From: Methylomarinum sp. Ch1-1
Lineage (GTDB): Bacteria > Pseudomonadota > Gammaproteobacteria > Methylococcales > Methylomonadaceae
Length of the DNA stretch: 64,000 bases
Reading direction: 5' to 3'
NCBI RefSeq assembly: GCF_030717995.2
Contig: NZ_CP157743.1
Span: forward strand, 4,180,501 to 4,244,500
A program made the translations under genes and the position numbers. The notes under the pieces are model-generated. The model was not told the origin of the DNA and made no database searches. It saw only the letters and a program-made list of their open reading frames with translations. This document shows, one piece after another, positions 38,126 to 48,404 of this stretch (positions are counted from its first letter, which is position 1; every line of letters starts with the position of its first letter).

Positions 38126-38854
38126 TAAGTGTCCCGGCATAATTTCGAGTGCATTAATACTCCAGAATTAAGCAACAATAAGCAGCTCATGACTCCCTTG
38201 GAGATCATACTACGTTACCGCAGATATGGGGCGTTTGGCGGCACTTCCCATATATGGAGATCACAAAGTGCGTAAGGTGTGGCTGGCGACGATTGCGGCG
38301 ACAAGGATGCCCGCCCCCATGGTTTTCATCGACAGGCGCGCTCCATACCTTATTTTAGCGTTTTTTTTCGAGCTGACGCAGGATCGCATTGTACAGAGAA
38401 AAACGAACTTTAACGCAGCACTTAATGCCATTTCATAAAATTTAGCGTACCATATTACGCCTGAGGGTGTCGGTGTAATAGATGGCCTTATAGACCTTCC
38501 GGCGCCTTCGTATAGGCTGTTTTAATTGATTTGACTGGATTGTTCTTCAGTCCTATGTTCAGCCCTCCATAAACACATACCGGAACAGTGTAATTTCATG
38601 CACTTAGCATGACTGATCACGATTCACTGAATAAACCGGAGCCGCTATAAACCCTAGCCAGAGGCTATTTATAGTTGACTTTTAAGGCAAAATCATTCAA
38701 TTTACGCATCTGGTATGGCCGCAATCAATGGATTCAGGTTGAGCATAAACTGGATTATAAGTAAAGCCATCCAATAAAAGCTTTAAAACTAATATTAGTC
38801 TTAATAACACAAAATCGTACTCTGTCTAATTAACAGAATACCAGGAGGAAACAT
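38126..38854. other. Long intergenic region upstream of xoxF
   Basis: 729 bp between divergent genes. 38269-38360 (GTAAGGTGTGGCTGGCGA to CTCCATACCTTATTTTAG) resembles the middle of the CAGCAATTCCC MITEs but its ends are lost. The rest, about 38380-38840, is AT-rich and must hold the xoxF promoter, yet I cannot point to specific boxes. AGGAGG is at 38842-38847. Confidence 0.5.
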
Positions 38855-40711
38855 ATGAAGAAGCCTGTAAAAAGCTGGCTGCTTGCTTCAACTGTAGCTG
38901 CTTTACTAGCTGCACCAACTGTATCTACTGCTAACAGCGGCGTTGAAAAACTGACACAAAACCCGGCTAACTGGGCGACCTGGGGCGGCAACTATGCCGG
39001 CACCCGTTACAGCGAACTGGATCAAATCAATAACAAAAACGTAAAAAACCTGCAACCAGCCTGGTCTTTTTCTACCGGTGTACTGCGTGGTCATGAAGGT
39101 GGTCCTTTAGTTGTTAACGACGTTCTATACATCCACACTCCTTTCCCCAACACCGTTTACGCGATCGACCAAAAAACCCAAGCGGTCATCTGGGAATACA
39201 CACCGACTATGGATGCAGATGTCACTATCCCGGTTATGTGTTGTGATACCGTTAACCGAGGCCTGGCATACGGCGACGGCAAGATTTTCTTGCAACAATC
39301 CGACACTGTTTTGACAGCATTGGATGCAAAAACCGGTAAACGCGTCTGGAGCGTGCAAAACGGCGATCCTAAACTGGGCATGACCAACACGCAAGCGCCT
39401 CTGGTTGTCAAAGACAAAGTCCTGACCGGTATTTCCGGCGGTGAATTCGGTGTTCGTGGCTTCCTGGCCGCCTATGACATCCGTACCGGCGAGCTGGTCT
39501 GGAAAGGTTATAGCATGGGTCCAGACGCAGACACGCTGATCAACCCTAACAAAACCACTACCTGGGAAAACGGTAAAGTTCAAAAAGTCGGCGCTAACTC
39601 AAGCCTGAAAACTTGGGAAGGCGACCAATGGAAAATCGGCGGCGGCACCACTTGGGGCTGGTACAGCTACGATCCTGACTTGAACCTGGTCTATTACGGT
39701 TCAGGCAACCCTTCGACCTGGAACCCGGCACAACGTCCAGGCGACAACAAATGGTCCATGTCTCTGTGGGCGCGTGACGCCGACACCGGTGAAGTCAAAT
39801 GGGTCTACCAAATGACGCCACACGATGAGTGGGATTTCGACGGCATCAACGAAGTTGCGCTGGTTGACCAAAAAATCAACGGCCAAATGCGCAAAACCGC
39901 CGTTCACTTCGACCGTAATGGTTTCGGCTACACCTTGGACCGTGTCACCGGTGAACTGTTGGTTGCCGAAAAATTCGACAAAACCGTTAACTGGGCGACT
40001 CATGTCGACATGAAATCCGGCCGTCCTCAAGTGGTCGATCGCTACTCAACCGAATTCAACGGCGAAGACGAAAACACCACCGACATCTGTCCGGCGGCGT
40101 TGGGTGCTAAGAACCAGCAACCCGTTTCTTACTCACCGCAAACCGGTTACTTCTACATCTCAGGCAATCACCTGTGCATGAACTACGAACCCTTCGAAGT
40201 TTCTTACACAGCAGGCCAACCCTATGTAGGCGCGACTCTGACCATGCGTCCAGCACAAGGCGACGTCATGACCGGCAAACCTGATGGTTCTTACAACCTG
40301 GGTCAATTCACCGCTTGGGATGCGACTACGGGTAAAATCGTCTGGTCTAACAAAGAGCAATTCTCTGTATGGTCTGGCTCTGTGGCGACTGCCGGCGGCG
40401 TGGTTTTCTACGGTACGCTGGAAGGCTACCTGAAAGCAGTTGATGCGAAAACCGGTAAAGAACTATACAGATTCAAAACCCCATCAGGCATCATCGGTAA
40501 CGTCAACACTTGGGAATACAACGGTAAACAATACGTTGGCGTACTGTCAGGCATCGGCGGTTGGGCCGGCATCGGTATCGCAGCCGGTCTGGATTCAGGT
40601 GAAGAGTCCTCCAACTCTGAAGGCCTAGGGGCAGTTGGCGCATACAGAAGCCTGAGCTCTTACACCAAACTGGGTGGTGTATTGACTGTATTCGCTTTAC
40701 CTGGTAAATAA
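38855..40711 (+). CDS. xoxF: Lanthanide-dependent PQQ methanol dehydrogenase XoxF
   Basis: 618 residues, perfect ribosome site AGGAGG 7 nt before the start, signal peptide to about VSTA (26). The PQQ propeller has the vicinal disulfide Cys129-Cys130 in [10 protein letters not shown], metal ligands Glu197 (GGEFGVRGF) and Asn285 (GSGNPSTWN), catalytic Asp327 and the extra Asp329 in [10 protein letters not shown]. Asp329 distinguishes XoxF lanthanide enzymes from MxaF, which has a small residue there. It oxidises methanol in the periplasm. Codons are strongly biased toward a small set, unlike the neighbours, as expected for a very highly expressed gene. A terminator follows at 40748, and a XoxJ-like gene 370 bp on; no XoxG cytochrome is seen. 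Confidence 0.97.
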   Translation: MKKPVKSWLLASTVAALLAAPTVSTANSGVEKLTQNPANWATWGGNYAGTRYSELDQINNKNVKNLQPAWSFSTGVLRGHEGGPLVVNDVLYIHTPFPNTVYAIDQKTQAVIWEYTPTMDADVTIPVMCCDTVNRGLAYGDGKIFLQQSDTVLTALDAKTGKRVWSVQNGDPKLGMTNTQAPLVVKDKVLTGISGGEFGVRGFLAAYDIRTGELVWKGYSMGPDADTLINPNKTTTWENGKVQKVGANSSLKTWEGDQWKIGGGTTWGWYSYDPDLNLVYYGSGNPSTWNPAQRPGDNKWSMSLWARDADTGEVKWVYQMTPHDEWDFDGINEVALVDQKINGQMRKTAVHFDRNGFGYTLDRVTGELLVAEKFDKTVNWATHVDMKSGRPQVVDRYSTEFNGEDENTTDICPAALGAKNQQPVSYSPQTGYFYISGNHLCMNYEPFEVSYTAGQPYVGATLTMRPAQGDVMTGKPDGSYNLGQFTAWDATTGKIVWSNKEQFSVWSGSVATAGGVVFYGTLEGYLKAVDAKTGKELYRFKTPSGIIGNVNTWEYNGKQYVGVLSGIGGWAGIGIAAGLDSGEESSNSEGLGAVGAYRSLSSYTKLGGVLTVFALPGK

Positions 40712-40747
40712 TAAAGTCTGACTTTTTAGAAAGACTTTAATAAAGAG

Positions 40748-40781
40748 CCCCGGCCGTGTCTTTCGGCCGGGGTTTTTTTTT
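40748..40781 (+). terminator. Rho-independent terminator after xoxF
   Basis: Nine-base GC stem CCCCGGCCG / CGGCCGGGG with loop TGTCTTT, followed by nine T residues. Starts 36 bp after the xoxF stop. It likely separates the very abundant xoxF message from the following gene. 40782-41060 holds no gene I can support. Confidence 0.95.
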
Positions 40782-41083
40782 GCTGTTAAAATAGCCTAAC
40801 TGTTCGCAATATAGACTATGAGTATCAGCTGTTGATGGAAGAAGCGTGCTGCATAGCGATGAGCCAAGGCAGGAGCCAGTTGAGCTGCCGAGGACATATT
40901 GACAGCGCCTTATGGAATCAATACCTGATACTCTTCATGATTCTTATACCGAACAGAGATCAAAAACAACGTTTCGCAGCCTGCGAAAAACCGGGTGTAG
41001 CAAAAACACTCTCCGGATCCCATTGCACTGTATCCGGGCTACAATACGGCATACAAAAACCAGTTTAACCAATGAGGAGATTT

Positions 41084-41941
41084 ATGAAGGTCATTTCTGA
41101 TTCCATTAAAATGCTTGCATGCATCGGCCTACTGACTGGCTCAGTCAGTCACGCCCAGGAAAAATTCAAGGTCTGCGCCGACCCGCTCAACCCGCCCTAC
41201 TCCACCAAGGAACAAACCGGCTATGAAAACAAGATCGCGCGGCTGTTCGCCGACCAATTAGGCCAGGAACTGGAATACTATTGGTTTCCTCAGCGCATCG
41301 GCTTTATCCGCAACACCTTGAAAGCCGAAATTGAAAACACCAACCAGTATCGCTGCGATGTCGTCATCGGCGTCCCATCGGGCTTCGATTTCGCCAAAAC
41401 CACCAAGCCTTATTTTCATTCCACCTATGTTTTATTGATCGCTAAAGGCAGAGGCTGGGACGATATCAGCGAGGCGTCACAACTGGCGGAGCTGCCACTG
41501 CAGCGTCAAGAAGCTTTAAAAATCGCGATGTTTGACCGGGGTCCCGGCACTGCCTGGCTGCAAAGACAAGGCTTATTGGATCAGGGCATCCCCTACCAAA
41601 GCATGACCGGAGACGACAAAAATAATGCCGCCATGCAGATCGACAAAGATCTTCGCAACGGCGTCATCGACATGGTCTTACTCTGGGGTCCGATGGCGGG
41701 TTATATCATCTCACAAAGTCCTGAAGACAGTTACACAATGATTCCGATGCAGTCGGTTCCCGGCCTTAAGTTTGACTTCTCAATGGCGATGGCGGTTCGT
41801 TATGGCGACAATAAGAGAAAGGAACAGCTGGAGAGACTGATCGACAACAATATCGACCAGATTCAAGCTATCATCAAAAGTTATAACATCCCCTTGCTTC
41901 CCATCCCAGAGCATCAGCCCAGACGCGAAGACGACGATTAA
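41084..41941 (+). CDS. xoxJ: XoxJ/MoxJ-like periplasmic binding protein
   Basis: 285 residues from ATG 41084, with GAGGAG 6 nt before it (an in-frame ATG at 41072 lies inside that ribosome site). Signal peptide to about SHAQ (24), then a solute-binding-protein type 3 fold starting KFKVCADPLNPPYST, the typical opening of quinoprotein-dehydrogenase-associated binding proteins; PQRIGFIRNTL and CDVVIGVPSGFDFAKTTKPY are further family marks. XoxJ is thought to help load or activate XoxF. Separated from xoxF by a terminator, so it probably has its own promoter. Confidence 0.88.
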   Translation: MKVISDSIKMLACIGLLTGSVSHAQEKFKVCADPLNPPYSTKEQTGYENKIARLFADQLGQELEYYWFPQRIGFIRNTLKAEIENTNQYRCDVVIGVPSGFDFAKTTKPYFHSTYVLLIAKGRGWDDISEASQLAELPLQRQEALKIAMFDRGPGTAWLQRQGLLDQGIPYQSMTGDDKNNAAMQIDKDLRNGVIDMVLLWGPMAGYIISQSPEDSYTMIPMQSVPGLKFDFSMAMAVRYGDNKRKEQLERLIDNNIDQIQAIIKSYNIPLLPIPEHQPRREDDD

Positions 41942-41971
41942 TATCATAACCCTAGTACATAGAGCCAATAT

Positions 41972-42220
41972 TATTCTGCCGGCAATTGTGAATGTAGGTG
42001 CAGATTTAGCCGGGCAATGCGAATAAATTCGCACCTACCTCAACATTTCCCCAGAGTTCCCTCATTAAAAAATACCTTCTGGGCGGGGCGGGTTATTTAA
42101 CCCGCCCCGAACGTTTAACTTACTCTAGTCACGGTTGAATCGTTCAGGACCTCGTTGACCCGCATTTCGCATAGCGATGCGGACCACTTGCTTTTCGCGT
42201 CGAGGGCGGAGCTCCTACGC
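41972..42220. repeat. REP-like hairpin and dispersed repeat
   Basis: 41972-42038 is a palindrome repeat with arms GTAGGTGC/GCACCTAC, a second copy of 33086-33155. 42058-42220 is the inverted partner of 9021-9222, including GGCGGGTTATTTAACCCGCC. The remainder to 42604 contains TTCGTAGGGCGGGGCTTCGC near 42240, similar to 1850-1885, and no gene. Confidence 0.7.
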
Positions 42221-42604
42221 AAAGCACCGTCTTGCCTTCGTAGGGCGGGGCTTCGCGAAGCAAGCCGCCAAAAACCGCCACCGGAGGCAAAATAGGTCAT
42301 TGTGGTATCCAGGCGCATTGCCTGGCGGCGAATCACCCTACGATTGCATGCCAATGTGGCGTTGCCTTAGGATGTGTCGAACACCGTGAAGCGCATCAAA
42401 AACCGGTGCGCTTCTATTTAATGAGGTAGCTCATTTCCCTGCTTGGTGTTCAAAAAGGGCATGGCTGGCGCCTATCGAGTACCCGTCATATTTAACATGA
42501 CTGAGTACTAGTCTTCGCGACTAGGGCAATTCCGGTGACTCGCTATATGGAAAATCGCCACGAAAGACATGAAGCCGATGTTTGCTCCATCCACTTCTTT
42601 TCAC

Positions 42605-42843
42605 CAGCAATTCCCACTTTGGCGTTCAAAAAGGGCATGGGGTGTGTTTGGCGAGGATGTCGGCAGCAAGGATGCTGCCGTCAAGCCCCCCAGGGATGGG
42701 TTTACCCAGCACCTAAATTCCATGGCTACAGGACTATATTTTACATTCCAGGATAATTTAGGTGCTGGGTGAACGGCGCTCCTCGATAGACACACCCCAT
42801 GCCCTAAACCCCGCAAAAATACTCAAACTGATGGGAATTGCTG
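42605..42843. mobile_element. MITE C (239 bp) carrying a nested 75-bp palindrome
   Basis: Ends CAGCAATTCCCACTTTGG and CAAACTGATGGGAATTGCTG, with a perfect 9-bp target duplication TCTTTTCAC at 42596-42604 and 42844-42852. Same orientation and layout as MITE B, including the nested palindrome. Thirty bp downstream the ISNCY element copy 2 begins. Confidence 0.93.
42700..42774. repeat. Nested 75-bp palindromic element (in MITE C)
   Basis: Arms GTTTACCCAGCACCTAAAT and ATTTAGGTGCTGGGTGAAC. The centre matches that of the stand-alone copy at 31646-31720 in reverse complement more closely than that of MITE B. Confidence 0.85.
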
Positions 42844-42873
42844 TCTTTTCACGGCGGAATTGATACTACTTAG

Positions 42874-44853
42874 TGTCTGACAGAAAAAGCCTTTTTTTCA
42901 ACCGATACCCAACTTTTGCCACACTCATTTTGATCAGCCCAGGCCATTTTCCGGAAAAAATCCATCGCTGTCTCGTCTGATTTCTTCATTAGCGGGCCAT
43001 TCACCGGTCTGCGGGCGCAACTATCCTGTAGTGAGCCTTTTCTCGCTCCGATGGTATTGTTCAGGCCGCTTGTTGGTAGGGGCCGCGCTTGCGTTTTTCT
43101 TTCGCCTGCGCCTGCTGACGCAGGATGGCGCCCAACCGTTTGATATTGCGCGAGACGACCGCCAGTGCGACATAGCGTTTGAAGCCATCGAGGCCGTGGT
43201 CGGGGCAGATATCCAAGCCGTTATGCTCCAGGGCATTGATGGCCGATTCCACGGCGGAGTGTTGGTGGCGTAGTTGTTTAAAAGCATTGCTGCCTTCCCG
43301 CGCTTGATCCGCGGCGCTGAGTCGGCCTTTTTTGGGCAGAATCACCTGTTCCAGATGATTTTTCAGTTCCTTTTGGTTAGCCGGGCTGTGAAAGCCTTTG
43401 TCGAAGCTGGTCACGGTCAGTTCGGGGAAGCGCCGGCGCGTTTCGGTGACCATGTCGACGGCGACTTTGTCATCGGTTTGCTTTTCCATCACTAGGTGGT
43501 GAAGAACGAAGCGATGGTGGTCCTCCATCACGCAGACCCTTAAACCCAACTCAACCGGGACGCCTGCTTTGCCTACAGGGATGTAGGTAAGGAGCGTGAG
43601 CAGGAGCGGAAGCTTTGCCTTTGCTGATCCATTCGGTGTGCGGTTCAAACACGGAGAAGATCTTTTCGGCATGAGGGATGGTTTCGCTGCGTATGACGCG
43701 GCGCTCAATTTGGTCCAGCAGCAGGCGGGCATAGGCCTGGTAGGATTGCAACGGCTGCGTTTCATCGGCCAGGGCGCCACGGTCCAGGGCTTGTTTTAAG
43801 GTGCGCTCGGATTTGCCCAGGTAGGCGCTCGCCAGGTCCAGGTAGGTCTGATGAGCCTGTTGGATGGCTTGTTCCCGTACGGCTTGTTTGTTTTCATCCT
43901 GGCTGGTGGAGCGTTTGAGCTGTTGAGCTCTTCGGTACTGTTGTTTGAGTCGCCGGATGTTGTGCCGGTATTGGCGCCAGTCCGGCAGGTCATAGTGTTT
44001 CGCCAGCGTATGACTCTCTTCAATGGCTTTGCGGATCGCATCATACAGCAGGTTGATGTCGGTCGGAAAATGGACGTCGGTTTCGACCACAAAGGAATCG
44101 CACCGCCCTCTCAGTTTATCGCTGTGGTCGACCGTCGCGGCGGCAGTCGAGTCACTGCGGACGGTTGGCCCAGCGTTTGGCTTTTTTTTTACCAGGGCAT
44201 GGCCGGCTCTGACCACTTCCTGGTTGATTTGATCGAACAGTTCCGGGGTGAACAGCCTCAGATTGTCTTTGATGCGCTGGAGAGAATACTTCGTGTCGTC
44301 ACACCAGTCGCTATGGCCCAGCATCTGTCGAATGGTATTGTGGTGGTTGGCCAGTTCATGGATGCGGTCATAGTCGGTATTCAGGCCCAGACGCAAAACG
44401 CCCAGCACTAGAATTTTCCATTGTTCCAGGCCGGGCCGACCGCGCCCTGGGTCAGCGGGTTGCTGACGCTCTGCTTCGCTAAGGCCCTGACCGCTTCGGT
44501 AGGGGATAACCTGCTCGAGGATGGCGAACACACGGTCGCGCAGTTCGGGCGTGGTATAGATGTACTGCAACCCTAGCAGCAGTTGCGGGATGTCGTCTCT
44601 GGATTTGAGGTTAATCTCGATGTCGGCAATATCGACCTGACCGAGGCTCATTTGCGGATTCTTGACGGTGCGCATAGGATTTCAACGGACGAAGATTTCT
44701 GGTTTTCGTAAATTTTTATGGCGGCGCTCACCTAAAATCAGTACCTTACGGATTGAGCAACGCAACAATCGTGATTTTGGGCTGCAAACTCATTTCCCGG
44801 AATTCATTATATCCCATTGATTATTTTAGGGATAATCAATTTTCGGTCAGGCA
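42874..44853 (-). mobile_element. ISNCY-type insertion sequence, copy 2 (complete, 1980 bp)
   Basis: Terminal inverted repeats TGTCTGACAGAAAA (left) and TGCCTGACCGAAAA (right, reverse complement), with a perfect 8-bp target duplication CTACTTAG at 42866-42873 and 44854-44861. It inserted 1 bp beyond the malQ stop codon, so that gene is intact but its 3' flank is replaced. The transposase gene is at 43061-44675. The intact duplication shows this copy arrived as a single unit. Confidence 0.95.
43061..44675 (-). pseudogene. ISNCY-family transposase, same 46-nt interruption as copy 1
   Basis: Two frames as in copy 1: 44675 to 43551 (N-terminal) and 43780 to 43061 (C-terminal). The octamer pair GGCAAAGC is at 43612-43619 and 43566-43573 on the minus strand, again 46 nt apart with the same hairpin. 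Only a few residues differ from copy 1 (for example HYDLPDWRQYRH in place of HHDLPDWRQYRH). Preservation of both flanking frames argues that the interruption is recent or tolerated. Confidence 0.85.
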
Positions 44854-44862
44854 CTACTTAGA

Positions 44863-46344
44863 TTACTCACATCGGCGACCAAACAGCTCCACTAAGTGCT
44901 TTAACCTGCCCGCATGCTCTTCCGTTAACTGATCCCATTCGAATCGCCAACGCCAGTTGCCTTCGATGGTGCCAGGCGTATTCATGCGGAATTTGGAGCC
45001 CAGACATAGAACATCCTGCATCGGCACTATGGCCAAGTTAGCAACCGACGCAAATGCGGTGCCGATCAAGGTGAAAGGCATTTGAGTTTGAGTAAACCCC
45101 AGATACTCATAAACACGATGCTTCTCGTCATCATTAAGCGCATTAAACCAGCCTAACGTCGTGTCATTGTCATGCGTGCCAGTGTAGACCACGCTGTTTT
45201 GCGTACAATTATGCGGCAAATAAGGATTATCGGCGCCACCGTCAAAGGCGAACTGCAATATCTTCATCCCGGGCAAGGAAAAATCATCCCGCAGCGCCTC
45301 CACCTCTTCGGTGATAACCCCCAAATCCTCGGCGACTAACGACAGGGACGGATATTCCGCCTTAATCGCCTTCAGCAAGGCATGACCGGGGGCGGCAATC
45401 CATTGGCCATTAATCGCCGTGTCTTCGCTGGCCGGTATTTCCCAAGCCGATTCCAAACCGCGAAAATGATCGATGCGCAAGATATCGAACAACTCATCCT
45501 GCGTTTTGATTCTTTCCCGCCACCATCTGAAATTCGTGCTCAACAGATAATCCCAGTCGTAGTGCGGATTGCCCCAACGCTGACCGGTGGCGGAAAAATA
45601 ATCCGGCGGCACGCCGGCCACCACTTGCATCTCGCCCTCTTCATCAAGCTTGAAAGCCTGACGATTAGCCCAGACATCGGCGCTGTCATAAGAGACAAAA
45701 ATAGGAATATCGCCAAATAACAGCACATCATGCTGTTCGGCAAACAGTTTGAGCTCTTGCCATTGATTGTAAAACACGTATTGTTCGAATTTAATGATTT
45801 CGATGGTTTCACTCAAGCGCTTCCTGGCTTCCCTGATCGCCTTAGGCTCCCTTTGCTTCAGATACTCCGGCCAATGATTCCAACTGCGTCCGCCGAATTT
45901 TTTATGCAAGGCATAGAACAGGGCGAACTCATCCAGCCAGTAGGCCTTTTCGCTGCAAAAACTGACGAAATCTTCTTGTTCGGTGCCCGTCGCTAACTCC
46001 TTAAACCCCTGAAAGGCTTTTCTGACCAAGTTACTGATCACCAAGCCATAGCCTTCGTAACTGACCTCGGCGCGCCCGGTGCGTTGCAACCAACCTTTAT
46101 TTTCCAGCCACTCGATGCTGATTAACGCCGGATTGCCGGCATGGGCCGACATGCATTGGTAAGGGGAACCATCGCCATGCGGTATACCTAGCGGCAGGGT
46201 TTGCCAGACGCTGATGCCTGCATCATGAAGGAAACGGATAAAATTATAAGCCTCCTCCCCCAGGTCTCCACATTGGCCTGCTCCTGGCAAGGAGGTGATA
46301 TGAAGTAGAATGCCGGCGCGGCGTTTGTTTAAATGGTCGCTCAT
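44863..46344 (-). CDS. malQ: 4-alpha-glucanotransferase (amylomaltase)
   Basis: 493 residues, GH77. N-terminal LLHITSLPG and GDLGEEAYNFI are family marks; the nucleophile lies in LRIDHFRGLESAW, the acid/base in LVAEDLGVI and the third carboxylate in YTGTHDNDTTLGWF. It transfers maltodextrin segments during glycogen turnover. First of three leftward glycogen-related genes in map order, but the last to be transcribed in that block; 374 bp with tandem repeats separate it from the GH57 gene. An insertion sequence abuts its stop codon. Confidence 0.95.
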   Translation of the reverse strand: MSDHLNKRRAGILLHITSLPGAGQCGDLGEEAYNFIRFLHDAGISVWQTLPLGIPHGDGSPYQCMSAHAGNPALISIEWLENKGWLQRTGRAEVSYEGYGLVISNLVRKAFQGFKELATGTEQEDFVSFCSEKAYWLDEFALFYALHKKFGGRSWNHWPEYLKQREPKAIREARKRLSETIEIIKFEQYVFYNQWQELKLFAEQHDVLLFGDIPIFVSYDSADVWANRQAFKLDEEGEMQVVAGVPPDYFSATGQRWGNPHYDWDYLLSTNFRWWRERIKTQDELFDILRIDHFRGLESAWEIPASEDTAINGQWIAAPGHALLKAIKAEYPSLSLVAEDLGVITEEVEALRDDFSLPGMKILQFAFDGGADNPYLPHNCTQNSVVYTGTHDNDTTLGWFNALNDDEKHRVYEYLGFTQTQMPFTLIGTAFASVANLAIVPMQDVLCLGSKFRMNTPGTIEGNWRWRFEWDQLTEEHAGRLKHLVELFGRRCE

Positions 46345-46455
46345 TATCCGTTTTTACAAAATGTTTAATATGGCTATTAACAAACCACAGGTGAATTTGA
46401 CTTAGGCTGTATCCTATTTGGTTTTCAAGACTGTCGACAACAAGGCAGATTTTTG

Positions 46456-46597
46456 CTCCAGGCGGGCGCTGGCATTCCCACCGTCCCTGGCGGTCTACCA
46501 CTCCCGCTCCAGGCGGGCGCTGGCATTCCCACCGTCCCTGGCGGTCTACCACTCCCGCTCCAGGCGGGCGCTGGCATTCCCACCGTCCCTGGCGGTC
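46456..46597. repeat. 51-bp tandem repeat, 2.8 copies
   Basis: Units start at 46456, 46507 and 46558; the core is GGCGGGCGCTGGCATTCCC followed by ACCGTCCCTGGCGG, and copies are identical. Fifty-one is a multiple of three, so a spurious leftward frame reads a 17-residue repeat. It fills the malQ upstream region and each unit can fold on itself (CCAGGCGGGCGCTGG; CCGTCCCTGGCGG). Confidence 0.9.
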
Positions 46598-46718
46598 AGA
46601 ATCTGCCAACACAAGGTGCAACGTGAGCAGGAGCTGTTTGTTGCCAACAACGCATTCATGCCGGGTCTTGAAAGCCAAATAGGGAAACAACCTGCAGTAG
46701 GTTAATTAACCATAATGA

Positions 46719-48404
46719 TTAAATTTCTTTACCACGCCTCATCGCGCCGCCCATGGCCGGGGCGCCAGCGCCCTTGGTAAAAGACAGCTCAAGATAGGCC
46801 GGAGGCTCCTCATCCAATAGTCGATACAAATTAGTCAGATTCAACCGATACTGCTTTTCAAAATCACTGACCGCCTCACCGGGATTGTAATCACCAAACC
46901 ACCAGAACCAATCTGACCCTTCGCAGACCGCAAGCTGCAACTCCGCTTCGGCAATGGCCTGTTCGGTTAATTTACCGGATAAAACGGCCTTGTCAAAACT
47001 CTCTTTAACGTCGCCTAGCATATCCCATCCCCTGTTCTTATCGGGGCTACCGATCCAGGTGGAAAAAGTGCCGTATACCCAACTGCCCGCCACCAACTTA
47101 GGCAAGGACTTGACCGTCACATGGTCGCCGAGACATTCGGAGAAGGTCGCCAATTCTATGTTCGGATGATCACTCAAGCGCCGATACAAGGCGCTCAGAA
47201 AATGATAGCCGTTTTCAGGAAAATATTCCCAGGCGTTTTCGCCATCCATGATAATCGAAACCACGCTGCCCGCCGGCTCATGGCGGACGGTATTTTCTAG
47301 ATGATGAATCAAGTCGGCGACGGCGTCATCGGCGTGCCATTTGGAATATTCAAAGCCAATTAAATCGGATAAGCCATCATCACGAAAAAAACAGGCTATG
47401 TCGCTATCGGCTAGCTTATAGGGATGATGCACCCCCTTGGCCTCGATTCCAGACGCATGTAAGCTATTATGCAAGACACTGCCTCCGCTAGCCGTCCATT
47501 TAAAGCCGAATTCGGACAGCAAATCCAAGGTTTTGGCGCTGACGCTGCCTTCGGAAGGCCAGCACCCTAGCGGCCTAAAGCCAAAGAATTGTTGGAAGGT
47601 ATCAATGCCTTTTTGTAAATGCCATAACACCCGCTCTTCACCGCCTGGATAAGATTTAAGCTCAGGCAACGAGGCATCGGGCATCGCTTCATGGGCTGAG
47701 GCAATATCCAGCATCAGCGGCATGATCGGATGGGCATATGGAGTCACCGACAACTCCACCCGCCCCTGAATCGCCAGCGTTTTATATCGACCGATGACGC
47801 CTTTCAGCAAATCATTGATCAGTTCCAGCAATTCTAATCGGTCGTCAAAGCTAAAACCCGAGGCTTTTTCGATCAACCTTTGCGCACGATTATCGTCTTT
47901 TTTTACCGTTTCTCCCAACCAGGCCAGGTGATACCAAACCAGTATATCGGTGATGAACTGTTCATTGACATAGTTAACGCTGTCCTGATGCGACTCGACC
48001 CAGCTCGCCATATCGACCAATCGGGAAAAAACCGGATAACGATCGACCTGTCTTTCTCGATTGGCTTTCATGCAGTTTTTCAGCAATTTCAATCGATCGG
48101 CAGCGTGACTAGGAACCGCCTGCCCCGCCAAGGCCGCCAGCAAAGGATCCTTGATCAGACTGCGCTCGCTTAAAAAACGGTTAATCTGGGCGGCATAATC
48201 TTCGATTTGTTCCAGCAGGATCGGCGCGAAATTGACTACCGCCTTGGCCGCAGGAACCGCTTCCAAATGCGCCACCATGTCGACATAATCCTTGATGACG
48301 TGCAGATAGGTCCATGGCAACATGAATTTACCGGTCTGCCTGTCCCGGTATTCGGGCTGATGCATGTGCCAGCACAGCACCAGCTTCAGCTTCTTATCTG
48401 ACAT
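46719..48404 (-). CDS. Glycoside hydrolase family 57 (alpha-amylase/glucanotransferase type)
   Basis: 561 residues. The GH57 opening [14 protein letters not shown] carries the family's histidine motif, and further marks are [17 protein letters not shown] (conserved region with Glu), [12 protein letters not shown] and SDWFWWFGD. It cuts or rearranges alpha-glucan. It overlaps the glgC 3' end by 11 bp, so it is translated from the glgC message. Confidence 0.9.
   Translation of the reverse strand: MSDKKLKLVLCWHMHQPEYRDRQTGKFMLPWTYLHVIKDYVDMVAHLEAVPAAKAVVNFAPILLEQIEDYAAQINRFLSERSLIKDPLLAALAGQAVPSHAADRLKLLKNCMKANRERQVDRYPVFSRLVDMASWVESHQDSVNYVNEQFITDILVWYHLAWLGETVKKDDNRAQRLIEKASGFSFDDRLELLELINDLLKGVIGRYKTLAIQGRVELSVTPYAHPIMPLMLDIASAHEAMPDASLPELKSYPGGEERVLWHLQKGIDTFQQFFGFRPLGCWPSEGSVSAKTLDLLSEFGFKWTASGGSVLHNSLHASGIEAKGVHHPYKLADSDIACFFRDDGLSDLIGFEYSKWHADDAVADLIHHLENTVRHEPAGSVVSIIMDGENAWEYFPENGYHFLSALYRRLSDHPNIELATFSECLGDHVTVKSLPKLVAGSWVYGTFSTWIGSPDKNRGWDMLGDVKESFDKAVLSGKLTEQAIAEAELQLAVCEGSDWFWWFGDYNPGEAVSDFEKQYRLNLTNLYRLLDEEPPAYLELSFTKGAGAPAMGGAMRRGKEI

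Noticed and set aside
40832-41068. Small gene between xoxF and the xoxJ-like gene
   Set aside because: No ribosome site, no recognisable domain, and it overlaps the promoter region needed for the next gene.
1-44853. A 44-kb composite transposon bounded by the two ISNCY copies
   Set aside because: Copy 2 is bounded by its own perfect 8-bp duplication CTACTTAG, which a composite move would not leave at the inner side; the segment is mostly core genes.
46244-46690. A 148-residue leftward protein with a 17-residue repeat
   Set aside because: It arises only because the 51-bp DNA repeat is a multiple of three; no ribosome site, and it overlaps the malQ start region.
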